DNA of 64,000 nucleotides from Pontibacter flavimaris. Lineage in GTDB: Bacteria; Bacteroidota; Bacteroidia; Cytophagales; Hymenobacteraceae. Shown piece after piece: positions 52,479 through 61,344 of this stretch (position 1 is the first letter of the stretch; every line of letters starts with the position of its first letter). The translations under genes and the position numbers were made by a program. The DNA lies in assembly GCF_001907195.1 (NCBI RefSeq), contig NZ_LVWA01000012.1, positions 186,001 through 250,000 of the forward strand, given 5' to 3'. The notes below the pieces were generated by a model. That model worked only from the letters and a program-made list of their open reading frames with translations. It did not search any database and was not told where the DNA came from.

Positions 52479-54554
52479 ATGCCCAAAGCCGTTTGCCTGC
52501 ACCCGGAGATACTTCAAGCTTTCGAGGCCCTTCCAGATCCATACCTGCTTCTCTCCCCCGACTTCACCATCCTGACAGCCAGTAAGCCATACTTGCAGGT
52601 CGCGATGCGCCAGCTTGCCGACATACAAGGAAAGAACCTCTTCGAAGTATTTCCCGACAACCCGGACCTGCCGGAGCCCGGAAGTACTGCCAGGCTCCGC
52701 CAATCGCTGGAGTGGGTGCTGGAGCACATGCAGGCACAGCGCATAGCACTGACACGGAACGACGCGAAAGAGTCCATCACGTCGACTGCTTTTACGGGAA
52801 AAAACCGGAATGCCCTTGCCACGCCTGTACTGACCGCATCGGGAGAAGTACACTACCTTATCCTGCGGGTGGAAGACGCCACAGCACAGGAAACCAACGG
52901 GACACGGGAAGGGAAAGGTGCAGCCCAGGTAGCGGCGCGGCAGGAGGTGAAGGAACAGGAGCTTGAGCAGCGGGTGGCCGACAGGATCAGGGAGCTGCAG
53001 CAGGCCAAAGCCGAAACAGAGGCGCAGCGCAACCGCCTGCAGCAGCTACTTATGGAAGCCCCGGCCCCGATCTGCATCCTGAGTGGAGAAAGCCTGGTTT
53101 ACGAACTGGTGAACCCCAGCTATGCCCGGCTTTTCCCGGGCCGGCAGCTTTTGGGCAAGCCGATAGTGGAGGCCTTGCCGGAGATAAGAAACAACAAGGT
53201 ATACCGCACGTTCCGCGAAACGTTTGATACCGGCATTACCCATGAGGAAATGGAGTTGCTCATTCCTTTCATCAGCCCTGAAGACGGCATACAGGAAGAC
53301 AGGTACTTCAGGTACATCCAGCAGGCACGGTTCAACGAGCAGGGGCAGGTAGATGGTGTGGTGGTGTTTGCGCTGGAGGTAACCGCGCAGGTGGAGGCCC
53401 GGAAGGCGGTGGAGCAAAGCGTCGAACGCCTACAGCTTATTACCGATGCCCTGCCGGTGCTCATCGGTTACCTGGACCATGAGGAGAAATACCGCTTCGC
53501 CAACAAGGCCTACGAGGCGTGGTTTTCGATGAAGCCCGAAGCGCTGCTGGGGAGGCCTGTGCGCGAAGTGATAGGCGATAAAGCTTACGCCGGCGTGAAG
53601 CACTACATCAACCGGGCCCTTGCCGGTGAGCGCCTCGACTTTGAAAGCAAAATGCCCTACCGCGAGGATTTCGTGAAGTATATCAAGACCAGCTACGTGC
53701 CTGATGTGCGGAACGGGAAAGTGGCGGGCTTTTATACCCTGGTGAGCGACGTGACAGAGCAGACGCTGGCCCGCCTGCAGGTAGAACAGCGGGGGAAAGA
53801 GGCCCGGACCCTCTCCGAGAAGCTTGAGGCCACGAACGAGGAACTCATACTTACCAACGCGCAGCTTGTCCGCACCAACGTCGATCTGGACAACTTTATC
53901 TACACGGCCTCCCACGACCTGAAGGCCCCCATCTATAACATTGAGCGACTAATCGAGATCGTGCTGGAATTCCTGCCAGCGGAGGTTATGGCCACCGCCG
54001 AAGTGAAGCAGGTTAAAAGTATGATCGAAGGCTCTGTGCAGCGCTTTAAGCGCACCATTGAGCACCTGACCGAGGTCATTAAGCTGCAGAAGGAGAACAA
54101 CCCCAAAACCGAGGAGGTTGACCTGGCCGAGGTGATCAGCGATGTGCGGCTCGATCTTTTGCCCCAGCTGGAAGCCACCGGCACAAGGCTGTCGGTGGCT
54201 GTCGGGAACTGCACTACGGTTCAGTTCTCGCAGAAGAACCTGCGCTCTATCATCTACAACCTGCTCTCCAACGCCATCAAATACAACTCCCCCGACCGTC
54301 GCTCGGAGGTGCATATCTCCTGCGACCGGAAAGAGGATTATGCGGTCCTGACCGTGCGGGATAATGGACTGGGCATGAACAGGCTGGGCCGGGAAAAGCT
54401 CTTCACCATGTTCGGGCGCCTGCACGACCACGTGGAGGGGGCCGGCATCGGGCTATACATGGTAAAGAAGATAGTGGAGAATGCCGGAGGCCACATTGAG
54501 GTGGAAACCAAGGCGGGTACCGGGTCCACCTTCCGGGTATACCTGAGAGGGTAA
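52479..54554 (+). CDS. PAS domain sensor histidine kinase
   Basis: 691 residues, no membrane segment. PAS domain 1 (about 10-130) starts 'FEALPDPYLLLSPDFTILTA', a coiled coil (about 150-190) follows, then PAS 2 (about 195-310) and PAS 3 (about 318-440; 'VLIGYLDHEEKYRFANKAYE'). The HisKA motif 'YTASHDLKAPIYNIERLIEI' holds the phosphorylated His near 476. The ATPase has N box 'NLLSNAIKYNSPDRRSEV', G1 'VRDNGLGMNRLGREKLF' and G2 'EGAGIGLYMVKKIVENAGGH'. It is cytoplasmic; no response regulator gene is adjacent. Confidence 0.94.
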   Translation: MPKAVCLHPEILQAFEALPDPYLLLSPDFTILTASKPYLQVAMRQLADIQGKNLFEVFPDNPDLPEPGSTARLRQSLEWVLEHMQAQRIALTRNDAKESITSTAFTGKNRNALATPVLTASGEVHYLILRVEDATAQETNGTREGKGAAQVAARQEVKEQELEQRVADRIRELQQAKAETEAQRNRLQQLLMEAPAPICILSGESLVYELVNPSYARLFPGRQLLGKPIVEALPEIRNNKVYRTFRETFDTGITHEEMELLIPFISPEDGIQEDRYFRYIQQARFNEQGQVDGVVVFALEVTAQVEARKAVEQSVERLQLITDALPVLIGYLDHEEKYRFANKAYEAWFSMKPEALLGRPVREVIGDKAYAGVKHYINRALAGERLDFESKMPYREDFVKYIKTSYVPDVRNGKVAGFYTLVSDVTEQTLARLQVEQRGKEARTLSEKLEATNEELILTNAQLVRTNVDLDNFIYTASHDLKAPIYNIERLIEIVLEFLPAEVMATAEVKQVKSMIEGSVQRFKRTIEHLTEVIKLQKENNPKTEEVDLAEVISDVRLDLLPQLEATGTRLSVAVGNCTTVQFSQKNLRSIIYNLLSNAIKYNSPDRRSEVHISCDRKEDYAVLTVRDNGLGMNRLGREKLFTMFGRLHDHVEGAGIGLYMVKKIVENAGGHIEVETKAGTGSTFRVYLRG

Positions 54555-54734
54555 CCTCTGTAGCAACCCGGCCGCACCGCCAGGTATTGCTCGCGGCCTC
54601 ACGCGCTACGGCGCTTAGCCTGCAGCAACAAAGTCTCCCCTCCTATCGCATTTATACTTTCACAAGCGTATACAGCCTAGCGAAAAGCGTTGGCAGTGTT
54701 CTTCCATGGTGTAACAAGTATGGCAAAAGAAATT

Positions 54735-55499
54735 ATGTATGACCAGAACAGTATCCTTATAGTAGCAATTCTTTTTGTGCTGATCCTGGTGGCAGAGGAG
54801 GGCGGATACCGGTTGGGGAAGTACCACCAGGGCAAAACGGATGTGGATGTAAAGGCGCACACCAACACCATCCAGGCCGGTATGCTCGGCTTGCTGGCGC
54901 TCATACTCGGCTTTACGTTTAACATGTCGCTGCAAAGGTACAACGGCCGCAGCGAGGCCGTAATCCAGGAGGCCAACGCCATCAGCACCGCGCTGATGCA
55001 CACCAGGCTGCTGCCACAACCCTTCGACTCGCTTACGCACAGGCAACTGCAGCAATACGTAGACCTCCGGCTGGCCCTGAGCAACACCGATTACGCTAAC
55101 GTGACGGAGCAAAAGGCGCTGACTAAGGAGACGAAAAACCTGCAACGCGAGATCTGGATGAACGCCGTAAACGCAGCGCGCCTCGATCCGCGCCCCGTCA
55201 CCACAGGGTACTTCCTCAGCGCGCTCAACACGATGATTAGTGCCTACGGGGAGCGCAACGCCCGGCTGCAGCTGCATGTGCCCGAGGTGATCCTGTTCAT
55301 GCTCTTTATCGTGTTCATCGCATCGGGGGCGCTGATGGGCTACGCCAGCGGCCTGGGCCGGAAGCGCACTTTTATACCTTCGGCCATGATGTCGTTCCTG
55401 ATCTCGCTCGTCGTCTTCATCATCATAGACCTGGACAGGCCCAACAGGGGCATCATTAAGGTAAACCAGGAAAGCATGCGGCAACTGAAGACAGAGTAA
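54735..55499 (+). CDS. Bestrophin-like (DUF4239) membrane protein
   Basis: 254 residues from the ATG at 54735; two upstream ATGs (54690, 54720) add residues that are not family-like. Four membrane segments: 'SILIVAILFVLILVAEEGGY' near 5-24, 'AGMLGLLALILGFTFNMSLQ' near 47-66, 'EVILFMLFIVFIASGALMGY' near 193-212 and 'AMMSFLISLVVFIIIDLDRP' near 224-243. 'GLLALILGFTFNMSLQRYNG' and 'ANAISTALMHTRLLP' are family signs. Function is unknown; ion channel activity is only suggested by fold. Confidence 0.85.
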   Translation: MYDQNSILIVAILFVLILVAEEGGYRLGKYHQGKTDVDVKAHTNTIQAGMLGLLALILGFTFNMSLQRYNGRSEAVIQEANAISTALMHTRLLPQPFDSLTHRQLQQYVDLRLALSNTDYANVTEQKALTKETKNLQREIWMNAVNAARLDPRPVTTGYFLSALNTMISAYGERNARLQLHVPEVILFMLFIVFIASGALMGYASGLGRKRTFIPSAMMSFLISLVVFIIIDLDRPNRGIIKVNQESMRQLKTE

Positions 55500-55566
55500 A
55501 GTATGAATTGGGCCTCCTGTTGCATTTTTTGCTTTCTCCCTGTAAAAACCCCAGCTTTAGCCCGCA

Positions 55567-56349
55567 ATGCCCATGAACCGTTTTTTACCCCAGGAGCCGT
55601 CGTCCAAACTGCTCCGCACTATCCGGAAGGCTGACATCAGGACGGAGTATGACCCGGAAAAGCACCGGCTCACGCTGCTGAACGAGGCCGGACAGGAGCC
55701 GTTATACTTCCGTCTGCCCTTAACGCTCCCTTTTCCGTACGCCACGCAGGCAACTGAAAGCATACACTATGTGATCCTGCTGATCCAGTCGGGGAACTGT
55801 GCGCTGGGCTACTTTGAAAACGGCCGCTGCCTGAACCACAAGGTGTTCCGGTCTTACATGGTGCGCAAAAAGCAGGGCAAGAGCCAGATCAAGTACCTTA
55901 AAACCAAAGGCAAGTCGCGGGCGGGTTCCCGGGTGCGGCTGGGCGAAACGATGGAGTTCTTCGAGAACATAAATGAGCGGCTGCAGGCGTATTTCAAGGC
56001 GCACGAAGTACACCGCATCGCCATCAGCTGCTCCAAAACGCTCATTCCATACTTGTACAGTTCCAAAGTGGCCACCCCTTTTGATAAGCAGGACCCGCGC
56101 TTGTTCAGGATCCCGAAGCACATCCACACGCCGATCTACGAGGTGCTGCTCGATGCCAACCGCTTTCTGCAGCGCGGCGAGCTGATCTATGAGGAGCAAC
56201 AGCAGGAACTGGTAGACAGGCTACTGGCTGATGCCGGCTTATCTGGCGTAGCGGATGAAGGGGATGCGAATGAAGCAACAGCGTGGGCCGATGAACTGGA
56301 CGAAGCGTATTTCGAGGAGGAGGAAGATGATCCAGGCGAGTGGGATTGA
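55567..56349 (+). CDS. Vms1-like release factor (VLRF1), eRF1-type peptidyl-tRNA hydrolase
   Basis: 260 residues. A beta-rich N-terminal part leads into the VLRF1 core. The catalytic loop reads 'SYMVRKKQGKSQIKYLKTKG' near 96-115, matching the R-x-KQG-x-SQ pattern of Vms1/ANKZF1 with Q107 as the predicted hydrolytic Gln. 'KSRAGSRVRLGETMEFFENI' near 116-135 and 'HRIAISCSKTLIPYLYSS' near 149-166 also fit. Such proteins free nascent chains from stalled ribosomes. The tail is acidic (YFEEEEDDPGEWD). It follows the DUF4239 gene by 67 bases. I am fairly sure of the domain; the substrate is inferred. Confidence 0.82.
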   Translation: MPMNRFLPQEPSSKLLRTIRKADIRTEYDPEKHRLTLLNEAGQEPLYFRLPLTLPFPYATQATESIHYVILLIQSGNCALGYFENGRCLNHKVFRSYMVRKKQGKSQIKYLKTKGKSRAGSRVRLGETMEFFENINERLQAYFKAHEVHRIAISCSKTLIPYLYSSKVATPFDKQDPRLFRIPKHIHTPIYEVLLDANRFLQRGELIYEEQQQELVDRLLADAGLSGVADEGDANEATAWADELDEAYFEEEEDDPGEWD

Positions 56350-56405
56350 GGATTATAAATCGTCAGACCCTTCCCCACTCATGTTGGTTTTATACCTGGC
56401 AGCCT

Positions 56406-56585
56406 TTACCTCACCCCATCCTCTTTTATTTTAGTCTTGATCTGCTCGGCCATCTGCGGTGTTACGTCTACGCCATGCGCCTCGCGGGCGTGTTTGCTGG
56501 CTTGGGTCAGTACTTCCTGCTCGGTGCTGGCGCGCACTTCGGCATTGCAATCAAAGCCAACGTCGCGGCATTTTAGGGTTTTCAT
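56406..56585 (-). CDS. DUF1059 family small protein
   Basis: 59 residues, read directly on the minus strand: it begins 'MKTLKCRDVGFDCNAEVRAS', followed by 'TEQEVLTQASKHAREAHGVD' and a short tail. The two cysteines (C6, C13) and the HAREAHG segment are the DUF1059 signature. Cytoplasmic, function unknown; some members are stress-related. It is convergent with the VLRF1 gene. Confidence 0.88.
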   Translation of the reverse strand: MKTLKCRDVGFDCNAEVRASTEQEVLTQASKHAREAHGVDVTPQMAEQIKTKIKEDGVR

Positions 56586-56742
56586 AGTTGTAGGTTTTAA
56601 AGTATAACAATCTGATTTGCTGCTGCGCCGGATGAAGCATCGCGCAAGTATATTATACTTTATACCCCCTGAGAATCATTTAGTTATACTTTAAAAAGAT
56701 AATTTTAAACAGCTACAAGTATAAATCACCGCTAAAGGTCTA

Positions 56743-58122
56743 CTACTGATGCTCTGCCCCTGCCGTCGTGCGCTTTTGCCAGGGCCAGCCATCGGCCTCG
56801 GGGCGGGGCGTTACCCAACTTTTGGCACCCCAGGTATACGGCACGGCGGCCAGGTTCACGCTGGGGTCAACGAGGGGGTGGCGCGGATAGCCGTTGAGGC
56901 TGAGGTTGGAAATGGCGTATACTTCTGGCTCCTGCATGCCCTTCCGTTTGTACTCCTCTTTCAGGAACTGCGCGAACTGCCAAATCATGTCGGGGTGCTT
57001 GGGAAGCTCTTTCAGCTGCTCTTTTACCAGGTATTGTTTCGGGAAGACGGTTTCCTGCCGCTGCGTGGCCGCGTCTTTTACGATGTAGTACACCGCGCCG
57101 CGCTTGGTACGCAGCATCATGCGCCAGGAGTACCGATGGCCCTCCTCGGTCCAGTTCACGTCGCCGGGCACGAAGAAGTGACGCAGCGGGAAGAGCAGTT
57201 GCCAGCCCAGGTAAAGTATAAAGAAGCGCACCCCCAGTTGCTGCTGCCACCCGGGCTGTTTCAGGAACTGCTGCGCCAGCGCCTTCGGGTCAATGTCCTT
57301 TCTGAAAAACCACCGCGCGATCTGCTCCGGACTGAAAAACAGCACGTTGGCCGCTATCATAAAGTATGGGAACACCCCCACATGGAACACCGCCGAGTTG
57401 AAGATGTGAAAGGCAAAGGCCACCCAGAAGGCCGCTATGCGCGTACGGGGCCAGAGCAGCGCAAACCCGATCAGGAGATCGAACACCACGCCGCCCCACA
57501 CCACCAGCTGAATCATGGCAGGTGTGTTCAGGTACGGCCCGATCACGAAGAAGTGGGTTTTGGCCGCCAGCCAGATACTCATGGACTTGGCTGCCAGCCA
57601 GTCGGGCTGCAACTTGGCCACGCCGGCGTAGAAGTATACCAGCAGCAGCTGCCCCCTGAAGAGCCACAGCGTCCATTGTGGCGCCACCTCGCTTTCCAGC
57701 TCCGGCCGCCGCCGCACGTCCCACGACAGTTTCCGGTGCGCCGGCAGCAGCACCATCAGCCCGCTGATGAGCCAGATAAGGTAGTGGTGGTTGAGGTAGT
57801 GCGTTTTTTCAGAGAAGAAGCCATAACCGAACAGCAGGAAAAACAGGAAGGAGGAGAGTTTGTAGCGCCAGCCCACCATCATCAGGAAGCCCAGCAGCGC
57901 CATCAGCAGGTACACGTACACCATGCCGTAGCCGGGCAGCGGCTTTATCCACTCCAGCCCGATATAACCGAAATGATAGGTAGGCTCCACATAATGCTCC
58001 TGCACCCAGTCTATCAGCACGGCCCCCACCCCTTCGCAGAACATCAGCAGCCCGAACAACACCCGGAAGTATACCAGCGGGTAAATACTGATCGGCTTAA
58101 GGAGCTGCTGTGTGATCTTCAT
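56743..58122 (-). CDS. HTTM / vitamin K-dependent gamma-carboxylase-like membrane protein
   Basis: 459 residues with about eight membrane segments. HTTM marks: 'YPLVYFRVLFGLLMFCEGVG' near 14-33, 'KTHYLNHHYLIWLISGLMVL' near 106-125, 'LLLVYFYAGVAKLQPDWLAA' near 154-173 and 'LLPAHRKLSWD'. A hydrophilic C-terminal region follows from about 310. The family includes the eukaryotic gamma-carboxylase, but bacterial members may modify other substrates. The gene is monocistronic. Confidence 0.92.
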   Translation of the reverse strand: MKITQQLLKPISIYPLVYFRVLFGLLMFCEGVGAVLIDWVQEHYVEPTYHFGYIGLEWIKPLPGYGMVYVYLLMALLGFLMMVGWRYKLSSFLFFLLFGYGFFSEKTHYLNHHYLIWLISGLMVLLPAHRKLSWDVRRRPELESEVAPQWTLWLFRGQLLLVYFYAGVAKLQPDWLAAKSMSIWLAAKTHFFVIGPYLNTPAMIQLVVWGGVVFDLLIGFALLWPRTRIAAFWVAFAFHIFNSAVFHVGVFPYFMIAANVLFFSPEQIARWFFRKDIDPKALAQQFLKQPGWQQQLGVRFFILYLGWQLLFPLRHFFVPGDVNWTEEGHRYSWRMMLRTKRGAVYYIVKDAATQRQETVFPKQYLVKEQLKELPKHPDMIWQFAQFLKEEYKRKGMQEPEVYAISNLSLNGYPRHPLVDPSVNLAAVPYTWGAKSWVTPRPEADGWPWQKRTTAGAEHQ

Positions 58123-58406
58123 CGTCAGAGTGATTTATACTTTACCAGAGCCTGAACTGTACTTTTATAATTACGCCTGATGCGCTGCCGAAACCAAACA
58201 CCATAACTACAGCTCCCCTAATTTATACTTTTTACTTTAACACGCTGTATTTCATCAACCTATACTTAGGTACTGAGTAAGCGTTTTACGAGGTTAAAGC
58301 AATGATATACAGCAGCCTGTAAAGTGATCGGAATCATCAGGCAAACCTAATTATCTTCCTAATATTGAAATATAGCAAATCATTCATACCATAGCGGGAG
58401 GAAACC

Positions 58407-59171
58407 ATGAAGGAAGATACACAAAAGCAATTTACAGGAAAAGTAGCCCTCGTAACCGGGGCCTCGTCGGGTATTGGCATGGCAACTGCCCTGCAGTACG
58501 CACGCGAGGGAGCCCGCGTGGTGGTCTCGGACATAGCCGAAGACAAGGGCGGCCAGGTGGTGGACAAGATAAAGGCCGGCGGTGGCGAGGCCATTTTCGT
58601 GAAGACAGACGTCTCTAAACCCGAAGATTGCGAGCAGGTAGTGAAGCAGGCCGTGGCCGCGTTTGGCCGCCTGGATGTTGCCTTTAACAACGCCGGTATC
58701 GGCGGAGAGGCAAACCCTGTAGGCGACATGAGCATAGCGGGCTGGAACAAAGTGGTGGCCGTGAACCTAAGCAGCGTGTTCTACTGCATGCATTACCAGA
58801 TCCGGCAGATGCTGCAAAACGGCGGCGGTGCCATCGTAAACAACTCGTCTATCCTGGGGCAGGTGGGCTTTGCCACATCGGCGGGCTACGTGGCAGCCAA
58901 GCACGGCGTAGTGGGGCTTACCAAAAGCGGGGCACTGGAGTACTCTGCCCAGGGCATACGCGTGAATGCGGTGGGGCCGGCCTTTATAAACACTCCATTG
59001 CTTGCCAGTATGGGCGAAGAGGCCCTGCAGATGCTGAAAAGCAAGCACCCCATCGGCCGTCTGGGTGAGGCAGAGGAGGTAGCGGAACTGGTGATCTGGC
59101 TGAGCTCTGCCAAGGCCTCGTTCGTAACAGGCGCTTACTATGCTGTAGATGGCGCCTACCTGGCCCAGTAA
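58407..59171 (+). CDS. SDR family glucose-1-dehydrogenase-like oxidoreductase
   Basis: 254 residues, classical SDR. Cofactor motif 'ALVTGASSGIGMATAL' near 14-29, 'NNAGIGG' near 93-99, the catalytic Ser in 'IVNNSSILGQVG' near 140-151 and YxxxK in 'SAGYVAAKHGVVGLT' near 155-169. The tail 'ASFVTGAYYAVDGAYLAQ' is typical of SDRs. An Asp after the second strand ('VVVSDIAE') favours NAD(H). The substrate is open. Confidence 0.95.
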   Translation: MKEDTQKQFTGKVALVTGASSGIGMATALQYAREGARVVVSDIAEDKGGQVVDKIKAGGGEAIFVKTDVSKPEDCEQVVKQAVAAFGRLDVAFNNAGIGGEANPVGDMSIAGWNKVVAVNLSSVFYCMHYQIRQMLQNGGGAIVNNSSILGQVGFATSAGYVAAKHGVVGLTKSGALEYSAQGIRVNAVGPAFINTPLLASMGEEALQMLKSKHPIGRLGEAEEVAELVIWLSSAKASFVTGAYYAVDGAYLAQ

Positions 59172-59360
59172 GGTGCGGTAGCATAGGTCTGAAGTATGAA
59201 GTATAGCCCTCGTCTCTGCTGAACGAAGGCCAGGGCTGTACTTGCCTTTAGTGAAGGACAAAGCAAGTAGGTAAAGTATAAGTATACTTCTGTCAGTGCG
59301 CCTGGCGGCAAAAGTATACCCTTTGGATTCCAGCGATCCGGCACAGCAAAGCAGGGCTTG

Positions 59361-59417
59361 TAACGTATGAACCCGAGCCAGTTCCAAAAGTATGGAATAG
59401 GCTCGGGTTCGTACGTT
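59361..59417. terminator. Long inverted repeat between convergent genes
   Basis: AACGTA-TGAACCCGAGCC at 59361-59379 pairs with GGCTCGGGTTCGTACGTT at 59400-59417, with one bulge. It separates the SDR gene from the convergent lipoprotein gene and probably ends both transcripts; no T-run. Confidence 0.65.
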
Positions 59418-59427
59418 GCAGCACTTA

Positions 59428-60051
59428 TCACTCGGCAGGGGCAGGCGGAAAATCCAGTGCGTAGGCGCAGTTTACGTTCGGGTTAAACGGCGCGTGCATG
59501 CCAGCTGGGTTGTGCTTCCAGATCCATGCGTGGAGCTGATAATGTGGGAAAGGAGGACCTCCGGAGCCTTCCGGACGATGATCGTCAAACACGACGCTGC
59601 CCAGCATCGGTGGCGAGTCGTGTGTGGCATCCCAGGCGGCGGCTACCACAATGTACTCCACCGCCACCAGCCGCAGGCGCCCATTGGACTGGGGCTCATA
59701 CACAAGTGCCTCGGGCATGGTAGGCTCCACCACACCGTCTACCAGCGGGCCCTTCACGAAATGGTGCCCCATTCCGCCGGCCGGACTAGCCACACACTCG
59801 CTGGACAATACATAACCGTCAGCCTCGGCGGCCTCTACCCGATGGTAGCGTGCCGTGGCCCGGCGTATCTCCGCCAGCAGCCTCATCTGCTGCGCATTGT
59901 CTGGAAGGTCCGGGCGCAGGGCCTGCTCATCCACTGTAGCAAGTGGTGCAGGGTCATCGGACACGCTAGGGTCGCAGCTTATAAACAGAAAGGGACAGGA
60001 GCAGAAGAAAGCAATTAGTACAGGTTTCAGATAGTTTTTTCTTGTAACCAT
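59428..60051 (-). CDS. Lipoprotein of unknown function
   Basis: 207 residues from the ATG at 60051; the frame extends upstream into non-conserved sequence. 'VLIAFFCSCPFLFISC' is the lipobox, with the acylated Cys near 26. The mature part has 'RLLAEIRRATARYHRVEAAE', 'GMGHHFVKGPLVDGVVEPTM' and 'PEALVYEPQSNGRLRLVAVE', and ends in 'HYQLHAWIWKHNPAGMHAPF'. Repeated His and Trp residues hint at metal binding. I know similar bacterial lipoproteins but no named function. Confidence 0.8.
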   Translation of the reverse strand: MVTRKNYLKPVLIAFFCSCPFLFISCDPSVSDDPAPLATVDEQALRPDLPDNAQQMRLLAEIRRATARYHRVEAAEADGYVLSSECVASPAGGMGHHFVKGPLVDGVVEPTMPEALVYEPQSNGRLRLVAVEYIVVAAAWDATHDSPPMLGSVVFDDHRPEGSGGPPFPHYQLHAWIWKHNPAGMHAPFNPNVNCAYALDFPPAPAE

Positions 60052-60117
60052 AATCCATAAATTAAGATGTGAGGAAAGATTGAGCACACAAACGCACCCT
60101 ATAGCACAGCTGCCCAA

Positions 60118-60752
60118 GTCAAAGGCTACATGGCTTTAGTACTAGGAAAGTCAGAAGCAGCATGGCCATTTGGGCGGGTGTACCGGCCACTGGGGTGAAG
60201 CATAATGCTTGAGGGATTTTTACTACATGGTTTCAGGGAGGCGGACTTCAAAAATTGCTGTAATATTTGCTATACGCAACTCGAGCTATAAATATTCTTA
60301 TTTAAAGAAATTTTTAAATAATAGTTTTATATACTAGCTCAGACCACTGCTGTAGGTACACATTGGCTACCTAATGCCACAGAGGATTCCGCGCTACCCT
60401 CCGGGGAGAGTTTAATGAGACGCGGCTTTCATCGTACGCTGAAGTATGGCCTGACTGGTATTCTGAATCAAAGAAGCTTCTTGTTTAGTAATAAAATCCT
60501 GTCAGTAGTTTTATACTTTATAATAGTAAGTATACTTTATACTTCAAGTTACGATTAACTTTCCTGTTCGTGGAGAGAAATTTTGGAAATGAGCAGGTGA
60601 TTCCCCCCCTCGGAGGGGCTAGGGGTGGGTTTATACCTGCTTTGCATTTGGAAATCGTAACGTGGGTTTTATACTTGTATGAGCGAATGACTGGTGTACT
60701 TACGTGCGACAGCGCAGTTGCAAAATCAAAAGCGTAACGAAGGAAGTATAAA
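60118..60752. other. Gene-free stretch with repeats
   Basis: No gene was recognised. It holds an isolated CCCCCCCTCGGAGGGGCTAG / GGGTGGG unit (60604-60630), as in blocks A and B, and a cluster of four heptamer copies at 60511-60543 with the palindrome AAGTATACTT. Confidence 0.55.
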
Positions 60753-60794
60753 AGGAAAATCCACCAGGACTTATGGCACCTGGTGGATTTTCCT
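60753..60794. terminator. Terminator of the alcohol dehydrogenase operon
   Basis: A 16-bp perfect stem (AGGAAAATCCACCAGG / CCTGGTGGATTTTCCT) with a 10-base loop, 20 bases beyond the stop of the minus-strand gene at 60815. Confidence 0.85.
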
Positions 60795-60814
60795 CTATTC
60801 AACCTTGGGGAGAT

Positions 60815-61333
60815 TTAGCGGTCCATCAACTGATAGAACCACTTCTTCCTGTTCTTCTCTCCTGCACACATCAACACGATAGCCCCCACTACGGCAGCCC
60901 CCACGGCTGCGCGCACGGCCAGGCCGCTGCGGTTGTGATCCCAGTCGGCGGAGTATCCTTTCTCCGAGAATATATTCGGCACTTTGCCTCCGGCCACATC
61001 CTCGATCAGTCCTTCCACCACATTCACGCGGTCGGCCACCAGGAGCGGGAGCCAGTGCAGATAGCTGTTCTCGCTGTACTTAAAGGCAAACCGGCGAATC
61101 ATGCCGCTCAGACCGCTTGGCGGCATTGCCGTGCCGAACACAGCTGACACGTTAGGCCGCTCAATGGAGTGCAGCACCTCCATGGTAATGGGCTGCTGCG
61201 GGGGCCGCTCCCAGGTATAGCCTTTATGCTCCTCGTTGGTGCGGTGCTTCATGGGGTAAGTGGGATCATTCTTCGGATCAGCGTCTATCCCCCAGCCATT
61301 TATATGCGAATAGTCTTTTGCTTGTTCTTCCAT
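60815..61333 (-). CDS. Hypothetical protein with a C-terminal membrane segment
   Basis: 172 residues. The N-terminal part is polar with Pro and Trp ('HINGWGIDADPKNDPTYPMK'; 'HKGYTWERPPQQPITMEVLH'). A hydrophobic segment near 141-157 ('VRAAVGAAVVGAIVLMC') is followed by the basic 'GEKNRKKWFYQLMDR'. It is 11 bases downstream of the alcohol dehydrogenase gene, so they share a transcript. I have seen similar proteins beside such dehydrogenases, but their function is not known. Confidence 0.75.
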   Translation of the reverse strand: MEEQAKDYSHINGWGIDADPKNDPTYPMKHRTNEEHKGYTWERPPQQPITMEVLHSIERPNVSAVFGTAMPPSGLSGMIRRFAFKYSENSYLHWLPLLVADRVNVVEGLIEDVAGGKVPNIFSEKGYSADWDHNRSGLAVRAAVGAAVVGAIVLMCAGEKNRKKWFYQLMDR

Positions 61334-61344
61334 GATAGTTTGTT

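Noticed and set aside
56749..58155. 468-codon plus-strand open frame opposite the HTTM gene
   Set aside because: His/Gln/Pro-rich shadow of a conserved membrane protein gene; no start signal or domain.
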